A DNA stretch of 52,607 nucleotides, taken from Neomegalonema sp. (lineage in GTDB: Bacteria > Pseudomonadota > Alphaproteobacteria > Rhodobacterales > Rhodobacteraceae). Location: assembly GCA_022760355.1 (NCBI GenBank), contig JALEGB010000015.1:1-52607 (forward strand). The letters run 5' to 3'. The notes below the pieces were generated by a model. That model was not told the origin of the DNA, ran no database searches, and was given only the letters and a program-made list of their open reading frames with translations. Shown here piece by piece: positions 8,337 to 17,571 of this stretch (position 1 is its first letter; the number at the start of each line of letters is the position of its first letter). The position numbers were made by a program, and so were the translations under genes.

Positions 8337-9965
8337 TCAGAGCGATAAGCGCGGCGTCAACGCACGTGGATCAACCTTCAAATCCAGGATCGCCGGCAAT
8401 CGCGTCGCTTTGGCGCGAGAGAACGCGTCCCAGAACTGATCGGTGTCGGTAACCGTCTCGCCGAAGCCGCCATAGCTTCGCGCCAACATCGCAAAATCCG
8501 GGTTCTTCAGCTGCGTGCCTGAAACCCGCCCTGGATATGCGCGTTCTTGATGCATGCGAATCGTACTGTAGGAGCCGTTATTGGAGATGAGCACAATCAC
8601 GCCCGCCCCATGTTCGGCGGCGACGCCAAATTCCTGCATCGTCATTTGGAAGCAGCCGTCGCCAGCGAAACACAAGACATCACGCTCCGGGTGCGCCAGC
8701 TTGGCCGCCACCGCCGCGGGCAGCCCATAGCCCATCGATCCCGATGTTGGCGCGAGCTGGGTGCGATATTCCTTGTGGCTGAAATAGCGATGCAGCCAGG
8801 CGGAGTAATTGCCCGCGCCGTTTGTCACGATCGCGCTTTCCGGCAAGCGATCGGAGAGCATTTGGACCACCTGCTCCAGCTTCAGCGCGCCAGGCGTTTC
8901 CTGGGGGACGCGCCAATTCAGATACTCCTCGCGGGCCAAGCGAGTGTGATCGCGCCAAATCGGGGCGTCGCTGGGCGACATCGCCGCCAGACGCTGCAAG
9001 AGCGCCGCGGGCCGGGCGGCGATCGCCAGAGTTGGATGGTATACGCGGCCAAGCTCATTCGGATCGCTATGCGCATGGATCAGCTTCTGGCGCGGCGCCG
9101 GCGAGTTCAGAAGCGTGTATCCGCTTGTCGTCATCTCTCCGAGCCGGGGGCCGAGCGCCAGCAGCACATCCGCCTCCTTCACGCGCGCCGCCAACGCCGG
9201 ATTCACGCCGATGCCCACATCGCCAACATAGTTCGGGTGGCGGTTGTCCAGATAGTCCAGGCATCGGAAGGCGGCCCCAACGGGCAAGTCAAAACGTTCC
9301 GCGAAGCGCGCCAAATCCTGCGCAGCCTGAGCCGACCAACCGCCGCCGCCAACCAGAACAAAGGGCCGTTTCGCGCTGCGCAGATGGTCTACAATCGCGG
9401 CGGCTTCCTCCGCCGACGCCGGCTGCGGCGCCGGATTGGCGGGCGGCGCATCCTCAACATCCGCAGCAGCCGACAGCATGTCTTCCGGCAACGCAAGAAC
9501 AACGGGCCCAGGGCGCCCGGACATCGCGACATGAAAAGCGCGGCTGACATATTCGGGGATGCGGTCCGTTCGGTCGATTTCAGCCACCCATTTGGCGAGC
9601 GGCCCAAACATCTGACGATAATCGACTTCTTGGAACGCCTCCCGGTCCCGCTGCGTGCTGGCGACTTGGCCGATAAAAAGAATCATCGGCGTCGAGTCCT
9701 GATAGGCGATGTGAACGCCCGCCGACGCGTTCGTGGCGCCGGGGCCGCGCGTGACCATCGCCACGCCTGGGCGCCCAGTGAGCTTGCCATGCGCCTCGGC
9801 CATCATCGCGACGCCGCCTTCCTGCCGCCCGACAACAGTGTCGATCTTCGCATCATAAAGACCGTCCAGCGCAGCAAGAAAGCTTTCGCCCGGAACACAG
9901 AAAACACGCTCGACGCCTTGGATCCGCAGTTGATCGATCAGTATTTGGCCGCCATGCCGCGTCAT
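8337..9965 (-). CDS. Thiamine-diphosphate-dependent enzyme (acetolactate synthase-like)
   Basis: 542 residues with the three domains of the acetohydroxyacid synthase/2-oxoacid decarboxylase family. The catalytic glutamate is in VVGRQEGGVAMMAEAHGKL (E49). The C-terminal ThDP motif runs from GDG at 435-437 to NN at 462-463. The strongly conserved MVTRGPGATNASAG block is present. No neighbouring regulatory subunit (ilvH) is seen, so this is probably not the main branched-chain biosynthetic enzyme; the true substrate is unknown. The ATG at 9965 was chosen because GGGGAG precedes it at suitable spacing; the frame is open to 10031. Two tandem 23-bp repeats lie just upstream. Confidence 0.85.
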   Translation of the reverse strand: MTRHGGQILIDQLRIQGVERVFCVPGESFLAALDGLYDAKIDTVVGRQEGGVAMMAEAHGKLTGRPGVAMVTRGPGATNASAGVHIAYQDSTPMILFIGQVASTQRDREAFQEVDYRQMFGPLAKWVAEIDRTDRIPEYVSRAFHVAMSGRPGPVVLALPEDMLSAAADVEDAPPANPAPQPASAEEAAAIVDHLRSAKRPFVLVGGGGWSAQAAQDLARFAERFDLPVGAAFRCLDYLDNRHPNYVGDVGIGVNPALAARVKEADVLLALGPRLGEMTTSGYTLLNSPAPRQKLIHAHSDPNELGRVYHPTLAIAARPAALLQRLAAMSPSDAPIWRDHTRLAREEYLNWRVPQETPGALKLEQVVQMLSDRLPESAIVTNGAGNYSAWLHRYFSHKEYRTQLAPTSGSMGYGLPAAVAAKLAHPERDVLCFAGDGCFQMTMQEFGVAAEHGAGVIVLISNNGSYSTIRMHQERAYPGRVSGTQLKNPDFAMLARSYGGFGETVTDTDQFWDAFSRAKATRLPAILDLKVDPRALTPRLSL

Positions 9966-10068
9966 CCCAGGCTCCCCAAGCTTTTTCGATCCCGTCTTCG
10001 AGACTGTTGATGTTTCGCGGTCCATCAACAAGCTCTCAGTCTCTGTTTGGTCGCGATTTGCGAGCCTT

Positions 10069-10114
10069 TAGATGGGCCATCCAACTTCAAATAGATGGGC
10101 CATCCAACTTCAAA
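10069..10114. repeat. Two perfect tandem 23-bp repeats
   Basis: The 23-bp unit beginning TAGATGGGCCATCCAACTTC occurs twice back to back (10069-10091 and 10092-10114). It lies about 105 bp upstream of the ThDP-enzyme start and downstream of valS. Each unit contains the near-palindrome ATGGGCCAT. This could be a pair of regulator-binding sites for the ThDP gene or part of an intergenic repeat element, since a repeat copy (10121-10166) follows directly. Confidence 0.8.
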
Positions 10115-10120
10115 TCGATC

Positions 10121-10166
10121 TAGGGTCGAAACCCATTCATCAGGCGTCGCCAGCCCGCCAAACGGC
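10121..10166. repeat. Dispersed intergenic repeat, copy A
   Basis: Starts TAGGGTCGAAACCCATTCAT and continues to GCCAGCCCGCCAAACGGC. It contains the mini-hairpin GGGT-CGAA-ACCC (10123-10134). The same opening and the CCAGCCCG core recur after flgI (52407 and 52503), making a small family of non-coding repeats in this genome. Confidence 0.6.
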
Positions 10167-10228
10167 CGATCCTTGGCGTGCGCCGCGCGGCGCCCCCAAG
10201 CGGGTTTCCGCGGCGGGCGAAGGGGCTG

Positions 10229-13054
10229 TTAGCCCATCTCCGCCAGTCGCTCCAGCGCAGCGCCCAGGCGGGCGATGTCGCCTTTCGCCGCCTCCAAGCG
10301 CTCTCGCTGCTCTTCGACCACTTCCAGCGGCGCCTTGGCGAGGAAGCTTTCATTGCTCAGCTTCTTCTCGATGCCGCCAGCCTCCTTCTGCGCTTTCGCG
10401 AGCGCCTTCTCCAGCCGCTTGCGCTCCGCCGCAACGTCGATGACATCCGCCAGCACCAGGCAAGCGGTCGCCTCCTCGACAGCGACAGCCACGGCGCCCT
10501 TCGGCGCAGCGTCTTTCATCTCCCAGCTTTCCAGTCGGGCCAGGCGCATCACCTGCGCCTCATTGCGCTGCATGCGCGCCTCCACCGCCGGCGAGGCCCC
10601 GACGAGAACCAGCGGAACTTTAGCCGATGGCGGCGCGTTCATCTCCGAGCGGACAGACCGGATTTCTTCGATCAGCCGGATCACCCACTGCATCTCTTCA
10701 TCGGTATCCTCGTCCGCGAACTCATTGGCGGAGTAAGTCGGCCAATCACCGTGCACGAGCGGCTTCTTGCGCGTCGCCTCGCCCGTCGTGACCCGCCAAA
10801 GCTCCTCGGTCAGGAAGGGCGAAACCGGATGCATCAGCAGCAGGATCTGATCCAGCGCCCAAGCGGCGGTCGCCTGGGTCTCGGCCTTCGCTGTCGGATC
10901 TTCCTCGCTTTGCAGCAGCGGCTTCGACAGCTCCAAATACCAGTCGCAGAAGACGCGCCAGACATGGTTGTAGAGCGCAGCGGCGTAGTCATTGAACCGG
11001 TAGGAGGCCAACGCCGCGTCGCACGCCTCCCGCGCCCGCGCGGTCTCGCCGACAATCCAACGATTGACCGATTGCTCGACCCGCGAAGGATCAAACTTCG
11101 CATCGCGCGCGCACCCATTCATCTCGCAGAAACGCGCCGCGTTCCACAGCTTGGTGCCAAAGTTCCGGTAGCCTTCAACCCGACTGACCGCCAGCTTGAT
11201 GTCCCGCCCCATCGCGGCCATCGACGTCAGCGTAAAGCGCACCGCGTCGGCGCCGAACTGGTCGATCAACTCCAACGGATCGATGACGTTGCCGAGCGAC
11301 TTGGACATCTTTTTGCCCTGCTCATCCCGCACCAGCGCATGGACATACACAGTGTGGAACGGCGCCTCCGGCGCGCCCTTCGCATCCTTCATGAAGTGCT
11401 TGCCCATCATCATCATCCGGGCGACCCAGAAAAAGATGATGTCAAAACCGGTCACCAGCACATCGGTTTTGTAATAGCGTTGCAGCTCCGGCGTCTGCGC
11501 CGGCCAGCCCAGCGTCGAAAACGGCCAGAGCGCGGAGCTGAACCAAGTATCAAGAACGTCTTCATCCCGCGTCAGCGGCACTTTGGTCTTCTTATTATAG
11601 TGTTTCTTCGCGGCGGTCTGAGCCTCTTTTTCTGTCTCTTCGCAGAACGCATGGCCGTCCGGACCATACCAAACCGGGATTTGGTGCCCCCACCAAAGCT
11701 GACGCGACACGCACCAAGGTTCAATATTGTCCAGCCACTGGAAGTAGGTCTTCTCCCAGTTTTGCGGCGCGAACACCGTCTCGCCGGAGCGCACAGCCTC
11801 CAGCGCCGGCTGCGCCAGAGTATGCGCATCAACGAACCATTGATCGGTCAGATAGGGTTCGATAACGACCTTTGAGCGGTCCCCATGCGGCACCTCATGC
11901 GGATTATCGTCCGCGCCATCATACAGGCCGCGCGCATCGAGCAGCTCGATGACCTTCTGGCGGGCGTCAAACCGATCAAGCCCATCGAGCGCCATCGCGT
12001 CCGCTTCAGGCTCCGCGCCCTCCAGGAAATCCGGATTGTCCTTCAGCCAGATCGCCGCCCGCGTCGTCATGACATTGACGAGGCGTAGATTTTGCCGCTT
12101 GCCGACCTGGAAGTCATTGAAGTCGTGCGCCGGCGTCATCTTTACCGCGCCAGTGCCCTTCGTCTGATCCGCATAGTCGTCCGCAACAATCGGGATCCGA
12201 CGGTTGACCAGAGGCAACAGAACCTCCTTGCCGACAAGATCCTTGTAGCGCTCATCATCCGGATGTACGGCGACGCCGCTATCGCCGAGCATCGTCTCCG
12301 GCCGCGTCGTCGCCACCACCAGATAGTCGCGCGTCTCCGGCTCCGACCATTCGGTGACGTTTCCATCCTCGTCGCGGCTGAGCGCTTCGCGGTACTCATA
12401 GGTGACGCCATCCGCGAGCGGATAACGGAAGCGCCAAAGCTTACCGCCGCTTTTCGACGGCGCAACCTCGACCAGCTCAACCTCAAGATCCGAAATCGCC
12501 GTTTCAAAATGCGGATCCCAGTTCACCAGCCGCTTGTCTTTGTAAATCAACCCTTCTTTGAAGAGTTGGACAAAGACCTTGCGCACCGCAGCGCTGAGCC
12601 CCTCATCCATCGTAAAGCGGTTGCGAGACCAATCACAGCTGGCGCCAAGGCGCTTAAGCTGACCGATAATCGTATCGCCCGATTCTTCCTTCCAGGCCCA
12701 GACCTTCTCCAGGAATTTCGCGCGCCCCATATCCCGCCGGCTTTCACTGCCCTCGGCGGCAAGCTTGCGCTCGACAACCATTTGCGTCGCAATGCCGGCA
12801 TGATCCTGCCCTGGCTGCCACAACACATCGAAACCCTGCATCCGCTTCCAGCGAATCAGAATATCTTGCAGCGTATTATTGAGCGCATGGCCCATATGCA
12901 GCGAGCCAGTCACGTTCGGCGGCGGAATTACGATACAGTAGCTGTCCGCTCCCTTGGAAGCGTTGGCCCCGGCCTGGAAGCACCCGTCGGTTTCCCACAT
13001 CTCCGCAATCCGCGGCTCAGCCTCCGCCGCGTCGAACGTCTTTTCAATCGCCAT
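10229..13054 (-). CDS. valS: Valyl-tRNA synthetase
   Basis: 941-residue class I aminoacyl-tRNA synthetase that charges tRNA-Val. The HIGH motif is HMGH (53-56) after PPPNVTGSL; the KMSKS motif is at 582-586. The editing (CP1) domain has [10 protein letters not shown] (249-258) and [15 protein letters not shown] (300-314). The C-terminus ends in the coiled-coil arm ([19 protein letters not shown]) typical of bacterial ValS. The ATG at 13054 begins [20 protein letters not shown], matching the usual N-terminus; the frame is open to 13171. It lies downstream of popZ in a conserved alphaproteobacterial order. Confidence 0.97.
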   Translation of the reverse strand: MAIEKTFDAAEAEPRIAEMWETDGCFQAGANASKGADSYCIVIPPPNVTGSLHMGHALNNTLQDILIRWKRMQGFDVLWQPGQDHAGIATQMVVERKLAAEGSESRRDMGRAKFLEKVWAWKEESGDTIIGQLKRLGASCDWSRNRFTMDEGLSAAVRKVFVQLFKEGLIYKDKRLVNWDPHFETAISDLEVELVEVAPSKSGGKLWRFRYPLADGVTYEYREALSRDEDGNVTEWSEPETRDYLVVATTRPETMLGDSGVAVHPDDERYKDLVGKEVLLPLVNRRIPIVADDYADQTKGTGAVKMTPAHDFNDFQVGKRQNLRLVNVMTTRAAIWLKDNPDFLEGAEPEADAMALDGLDRFDARQKVIELLDARGLYDGADDNPHEVPHGDRSKVVIEPYLTDQWFVDAHTLAQPALEAVRSGETVFAPQNWEKTYFQWLDNIEPWCVSRQLWWGHQIPVWYGPDGHAFCEETEKEAQTAAKKHYNKKTKVPLTRDEDVLDTWFSSALWPFSTLGWPAQTPELQRYYKTDVLVTGFDIIFFWVARMMMMGKHFMKDAKGAPEAPFHTVYVHALVRDEQGKKMSKSLGNVIDPLELIDQFGADAVRFTLTSMAAMGRDIKLAVSRVEGYRNFGTKLWNAARFCEMNGCARDAKFDPSRVEQSVNRWIVGETARAREACDAALASYRFNDYAAALYNHVWRVFCDWYLELSKPLLQSEEDPTAKAETQATAAWALDQILLLMHPVSPFLTEELWRVTTGEATRKKPLVHGDWPTYSANEFADEDTDEEMQWVIRLIEEIRSVRSEMNAPPSAKVPLVLVGASPAVEARMQRNEAQVMRLARLESWEMKDAAPKGAVAVAVEEATACLVLADVIDVAAERKRLEKALAKAQKEAGGIEKKLSNESFLAKAPLEVVEEQRERLEAAKGDIARLGAALERLAEMG

Positions 13055-13225
13055 TTCTTTGCGCCACTCGTCCCATAGAGCGATGTCAGATGAAGCGCGG
13101 CCTGGCGTTGGCGGAAACCGCCCGGCAGACCATCGCTCGCGCCGCCCGCCCCTCGGCGCGCGAACGGGCAAGGCCTACCTGACGCTCGCGCGCGCGGCCA
13201 GAGCAAAGACGGGGCGAAAGCGGCG

Positions 13226-15025
13226 CTATTCGCCCTGGGACGGGTCTTTTTTGGGCGCCGCATCGCGCCCTATGCCCTCTTGCGCCGCCGAATTATCCTC
13301 CGAGAGGCGATCAACCTGGTCGCGCACCATTTCCTCAACCAGTCGCGGCAAGTTTGCGTGCAACCAAGCGGTCAAGGTCGCCCGCGTTTTGTCAGCATCC
13401 CCGGCGGCTGGCGCAGCGGCGGGAGCCTTGAGCGCCGCCCGCTCCTCCTCGTCAACCGGCGCCGGCGTGTAGCCTTCTTTAAGCTCGTCCATCAAGAGCG
13501 CGCGCACACGCTCCCGCTGCGAGGGTTGCGGCGGCTCGATTTCTCCGGCCGGGCGATAGTCGCCAACCTTGTCCGCAATCTCTTTGATTGGCGGGGTTTC
13601 CATCTTTCCAGGCTGGACGCCCGCATCAACAAAACGCTGCGCGCGGGACTTCACCAGATCGCCAATCGCCTGTAGCGCATCTTTCTGCTTCAGGGTTGGC
13701 GGCAGCGTAAAGATCTCTTCGACCGGCTCTCGGGTCCTGCGCGCACGCGCGCTGTGCGCGCTCGGCTCTGCGGCAGGCGCCGCGCTTTCCGCCTGATCCG
13801 TCGGCGCAGCAGGCGCCGCTGGCGCGGAAACAGGCTCCTGCGGTTGCGAATAGGCGGGCGGCTCCACAACATCGTCAGCGCTCGGCATATCAGCGGACGC
13901 CGACGTCGGGGCGACTGTCTGCTGCGCGCCCTCCCCCGTCGACGCCTCGACCGAGGCCGGCGCGTAGCTCGGCGGCTGGATATCGTCGCTCAAGGCCGGA
14001 TCGATCGCAGGCGCGGCGACGGCGACCGTCTCATCCGACCGAGCCTGCGCCGACAGCGCGCCTTCCGACGCGGCGGGCGGATCATCGGTCTCGGCGACGT
14101 CAGCCTGCGTGTCCAGGGGCGCGTAAGCGGGCGGCTCGACATCACCGAGATCTGCGTGGCCGTCCACCGTATCCCCGGGCTCAAGGAATGGCGCGGCGAC
14201 AAAACTATCGGCGTACACGTCGAACTCGACCGGCTCCTCGTCAATCGGCTCGGCCAAGCCTGCGTCAGTCGCCTCGGACAGGTCTTCGCCAATCGCTTCT
14301 GGCCGCGCCAATGCAGAAGGCTCGCGATGCTCCGGCAAGGGCGCCTCAGCGGGCGCCTCTGCGAGGCTCGAGCCGTCTTGGCTGTCCGCCACCGCGCCGA
14401 AATCGACCGTTGTTTTCAATCTCTCCATCATATCGCGCATGCCGTCCGCCGCCCGCTCGGCGCCGGGCTGTTGCGCCGTTTCGTCAGCATCATCGGCCAA
14501 GAACGCATCCGCCTTGCGCATCAAGTCGGCGAACTCATCCCATCCATCGGCGCTTTCGCTGGGGGCCGGGCTCGGCTCCACAGCGGCAAGCGACGGCGGA
14601 CGGCCGACCTCTTCCAGCTCGCTCTTTTCGCTGAGCTGCAGCGCGCCGGAAACAAGCGCATCGGCCAATGCGCTGATATCAACGCCGGGGTCGAGCGGCG
14701 GAGGCGCTGCCTCCTCAGCGTCCGCCGACGCCTGCCGCGCGACCTTGCGGCTGCGCTCAAGAATCGCCTCAGCGCCACTTGCGGCCTTGGCCTCAGCACG
14801 CGCGCCAATATCCTTCCGCACGATCCGCTTGATCGAATCCAGCATGGTTTCGATCTGCTCTTGGTCTTCAAAAGCGCCGCGCCGCCGCTCCTCCAACCGC
14901 TCTTCAATCGCCTGCCCAGGCGTATCAAACCCGTAGCCGCCGACCGCCTCCTGATTGGAGCGATAAACCGACGGACGGCGCGGACGACGAACTGCACGGG
15001 GCTTCCGGGGCGGAGAAGAAGTCAT
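13226..15025 (-). CDS. popZ: PopZ-family (DUF2497) polar organizing protein, unusually long
   Basis: PopZ forms polar condensates that anchor chromosomal ParB and recruit cell-cycle proteins. Two PopZ hallmarks are visible: an N-terminal helix IETMLDSIKRIVRKD (58-72; compare the MEEILASIRRIISED type) and the C-terminal oligomerisation region TLTAWLHANLPRLVEEMVRD (from 550). Between them are about 470 residues of acidic, Ala/Pro-rich, probably disordered sequence, so the protein (599 aa) is over three times Caulobacter PopZ (177 aa). Three PPxY-type motifs, EPPAY, QPPSY and EPPAY, occur at 297-301, 350-354 and 388-392. A 57-residue basic N-terminal extension precedes the first helix. The start (15025) has GGAG 9 nt upstream. 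The order tolC-popZ-valS supports the call. Confidence 0.85.
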   Translation of the reverse strand: MTSSPPRKPRAVRRPRRPSVYRSNQEAVGGYGFDTPGQAIEERLEERRRGAFEDQEQIETMLDSIKRIVRKDIGARAEAKAASGAEAILERSRKVARQASADAEEAAPPPLDPGVDISALADALVSGALQLSEKSELEEVGRPPSLAAVEPSPAPSESADGWDEFADLMRKADAFLADDADETAQQPGAERAADGMRDMMERLKTTVDFGAVADSQDGSSLAEAPAEAPLPEHREPSALARPEAIGEDLSEATDAGLAEPIDEEPVEFDVYADSFVAAPFLEPGDTVDGHADLGDVEPPAYAPLDTQADVAETDDPPAASEGALSAQARSDETVAVAAPAIDPALSDDIQPPSYAPASVEASTGEGAQQTVAPTSASADMPSADDVVEPPAYSQPQEPVSAPAAPAAPTDQAESAAPAAEPSAHSARARRTREPVEEIFTLPPTLKQKDALQAIGDLVKSRAQRFVDAGVQPGKMETPPIKEIADKVGDYRPAGEIEPPQPSQRERVRALLMDELKEGYTPAPVDEEERAALKAPAAAPAAGDADKTRATLTAWLHANLPRLVEEMVRDQVDRLSEDNSAAQEGIGRDAAPKKDPSQGE

Positions 15026-15212
15026 ATCGCGACGCTCCAACGAGTCGGCGCGCGTTCTAGAAGCCGTATCCCCGAAGAACGAAACGAACTCGCAACGCGC
15101 GGTAAAGAGCATCGGCCGGCGCCGCCTTCATAAGACGGGCCGACCCTGCGTTTGCTCTACTGTATGTAGGCGGTATGAGGTTAACCGCTAAGACTGGGAC
15201 GGTCTACTAGGA

Positions 15213-16595
15213 TTAGTAGCGCTTCATCCATTCTTTGTCGTCTTTGTCGCGCGGGTGATCCGCGTAGACTTTCTGCGAGTCTTTGTACGGCTTTTTCGGA
15301 TCGTACCGCTTCACCTTCAGGCCCAAAGTCTCGATCGTCAGCAGCCCCAGCTGCGCAAGCACCCGATAGGCGGCAATCTGACGGTCCGCGCGCGCCGTCA
15401 CCAGGGCGATGCGCGCATCCAGAAGCGCCTGCTCAGCATCCAGCACATCCAGCGTGGTCCGCGACCCGACACGCGCTTCTTCACGCACGCCGCGATAAGC
15501 GATCCGCTGCGCTTCGACCTGCTCAATATTCGCCGTGATCGTCGCGCGAGCCGTTTTCAGGCTTTCCCAGTTCACGCCCAAATCACGCAGGAGCTGACGG
15601 CGCGCTTCATCACGCTCATGCGCGCGCTGCCGCTTTACCGCTGCGCTCGAACGGATCGTGCTGCGCAGCGTTCCCGCCGAGTAGATTGGAACAGTGACGG
15701 TGACAGTCGCCGATCCGGCGACCGTGCCGGCGTGCGGGCCCGAGCCAAATGCGTCCGTGGAGCTGACCGTCGCGGAGCTTGAGAGCGAAACCTGAGGCAG
15801 CAACGCGCCTTTCGCTCGATCAACCGTAAACGCCGCCGACTTTTCAGCCGATAGCGCCGCGAGATAAGTTGGGTTGCGCTTCAGTGCGATCGCCTCAGCT
15901 TCCTTCAGCGTCTTCGGCAGAACAGGCAAAGCAGGCAACCGCGCGAGTTTCCTCGGCGGAACGCCGACAACACGCTCATATTCCTTAGCAGCGCTCCGCA
16001 GATCGCCTTCGCGCGATCGCAGATTCGCGCGGCTTTCCGCCAAACGCGCCTCAGCTTGCGCCACATCGGTCCGCGTAACCTCGCCGACAGAAAGGCGCGC
16101 GCGCGTCGCCTCCAGCTGCTTGGCGATAACCGCCACGTTATTGCGCGCCAGACGCAGATTTTGCTGCGCTTTGATCACATTCACATACGCCTCGACCGCA
16201 GCGAGCAGCACCGACTGCTCAACGGCGTGCAACGTAAACCGTCCGGCCTCCACAGACGCGTCCGCGGCGGCAATCGCATGATCTGTTTGGAAACCGTCAA
16301 ACAGCGGCTGGCTCGCCGTGACGCCGACGCTGGTTGGCGTCGTATCCGTTTCACCAGTTGGACCGTGGGACTTGGTCGCCCCAATCGATGCGGTCGCCGC
16401 AACAGTCGGCCGCATGCCGGCGCGCGCCGCCGCGACCGCTTCATCCAGCGTCCGCAGGACTTCGCGTTGCGCGAGAACGGTCGGGCTGTTTTTCAGGGCG
16501 GCTTCGAGAGCGCCCCGGAATGTTTCCGCAGCGGCGGAGCCGGCGCCTGCGACCAGGGCGGCGCAGCAGAGCGCAGCTTGAGCAAAACGTTTCAT
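15213..16595 (-). CDS. tolC: TolC-family outer membrane channel protein
   Basis: 460-residue outer membrane efflux protein, the channel of type I secretion and tripartite drug export. A Sec signal peptide is clear (MKRFAQAALCCAALVAGAGSAAA, cleavage before ETF). The mature part shows the duplicated TolC helical pattern, with a first repeat around NVAVIAKQLEATRARLSVGEVT and a second around IAYRGVREEARVGSRTTLDV. The ATG at 16595 has AGAGGG 6 nt upstream; a second ATG at 16601 is too close to it. The gene is 40 bp downstream of the pcm-like gene, an order conserved in alphaproteobacteria, so both are probably co-transcribed. Confidence 0.93.
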   Translation of the reverse strand: MKRFAQAALCCAALVAGAGSAAAETFRGALEAALKNSPTVLAQREVLRTLDEAVAAARAGMRPTVAATASIGATKSHGPTGETDTTPTSVGVTASQPLFDGFQTDHAIAAADASVEAGRFTLHAVEQSVLLAAVEAYVNVIKAQQNLRLARNNVAVIAKQLEATRARLSVGEVTRTDVAQAEARLAESRANLRSREGDLRSAAKEYERVVGVPPRKLARLPALPVLPKTLKEAEAIALKRNPTYLAALSAEKSAAFTVDRAKGALLPQVSLSSSATVSSTDAFGSGPHAGTVAGSATVTVTVPIYSAGTLRSTIRSSAAVKRQRAHERDEARRQLLRDLGVNWESLKTARATITANIEQVEAQRIAYRGVREEARVGSRTTLDVLDAEQALLDARIALVTARADRQIAAYRVLAQLGLLTIETLGLKVKRYDPKKPYKDSQKVYADHPRDKDDKEWMKRY

Positions 16596-16635
16596 CGGCA
16601 TCCCTCTTTCGCCGGCCGCCAAGTGAGCCAAGCGC

Positions 16636-17310
16636 TTAAAACTCAAAAGATTTTGGTTGTTCCAGCCCAGGCAAGATCGGCGCCGCCGCATCAAAAGCCT
16701 GACGATAGCCAACGATGTCCCCGGACTTCACCCCGATGACGCACCGCCCGATCGGGCCGTCCATCAGGATGGCGATGATTCGCCCGCCCTCGGCGAGTTG
16801 GGCGCTCAGCGCCGACGGCAGAGCGCCTTGCGCGCCGCCGTAAACAAGAATTGCGTTATAGGGCTGGTGCTCCGCCCACCCCTCCGCCAACGGCCCGGTC
16901 GCCGAAACCACAGCGTCGGCTTCGTATTTTTCCAGCGCCGCAGCGCTTGACGCCGCCAGATCTGGATCGGATTCAAGCGCGACGACGCTTGCGGCGAGGT
17001 GAGATGCGACAGCGGCGGCGTAACCGCCGCCCGCCCCCACGATCAGCGCCAGATCATCGCCCGTGAGCGCCAGCGCATCGAGCATCTTGGCGAACACGCG
17101 CGGATCGAGTTCATAGCGGCCGTCTGCGATCTGGACCGTTTCGCCCGCATAGGCCAGCGCCCGCTTGGCCTTCGGAAAAAATGGCTCTCGCGGCGTGTCC
17201 AGCATCGCTTGGATCACATCTATGCGCGTCACGTCCGCCGGGCGCACATGCCGATCCACCATTACAATCCGGGCGTCTTCGCTCAACGTATTCTCCGCAA
17301 CCGCAGCCAT
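16636..17310 (-). CDS. Protein-L-isoaspartate O-methyltransferase family protein, motif-poor
   Basis: 224 residues. The N-terminus (MVDRHVRPADVTRIDVIQAM, then PREPFFP) and the SAM-binding strand LALIVGAGGGYAAAVASHLA place it in the PCMT family, which repairs isoaspartyl residues. However, the substrate-binding signature GQTISQP of true Pcm enzymes is replaced by IADGRYELDPRVFAKML. This tolC-linked alphaproteobacterial subgroup may therefore not be an isoaspartate repair enzyme. A strong AGGAGG (17321-17326) precedes the ATG by about 10 nt. It is the first gene of the tolC/popZ/valS run. Confidence 0.8.
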   Translation of the reverse strand: MAAVAENTLSEDARIVMVDRHVRPADVTRIDVIQAMLDTPREPFFPKAKRALAYAGETVQIADGRYELDPRVFAKMLDALALTGDDLALIVGAGGGYAAAVASHLAASVVALESDPDLAASSAAALEKYEADAVVSATGPLAEGWAEHQPYNAILVYGGAQGALPSALSAQLAEGGRIIAILMDGPIGRCVIGVKSGDIVGYRQAFDAAAPILPGLEQPKSFEF

Positions 17311-17571
17311 CTGACGCCAACCTCCTCGCGTGCCGACTGTAGAACTGCGGCCGATACAATTCGGACGCAGTATTTAAGAAAGCTCGCCCTTATCGCTCCT
17401 CGACGCTTGCGTCGTCCAGCGTTGAGCGCATTGGGCGGCTCTTTTTTGCCGACTGTCGCCTCGCACCTACAACCTCGACTTCGCTGGTCGCAGGACAAGG
17501 TTTCCAATTTATTAACGCGCGATCCATGCCCGCCGCCAATTTGTCTGCGGCCTGCGCAAATCCGCCCATCT

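Noticed and set aside
8547-10010. 487-residue open frame on the plus strand
   Set aside because: Antisense to the ThDP enzyme, whose catalytic motifs are intact. The translation is Arg/His-rich without domain features.
10069-10166. CRISPR array or phage attachment site
   Set aside because: There are only two adjacent repeats without spacers, and no cas or integrase gene is in the window.
10178-11875. 565-residue open frame on the plus strand
   Set aside because: Antisense to valS, whose motifs are complete; composition is that of a shadow frame.
13754-15133. 459-residue Arg-rich open frame on the plus strand
   Set aside because: Antisense to the disordered part of popZ; Arg-richness is the expected mirror of Ala/Pro/Asp codons.
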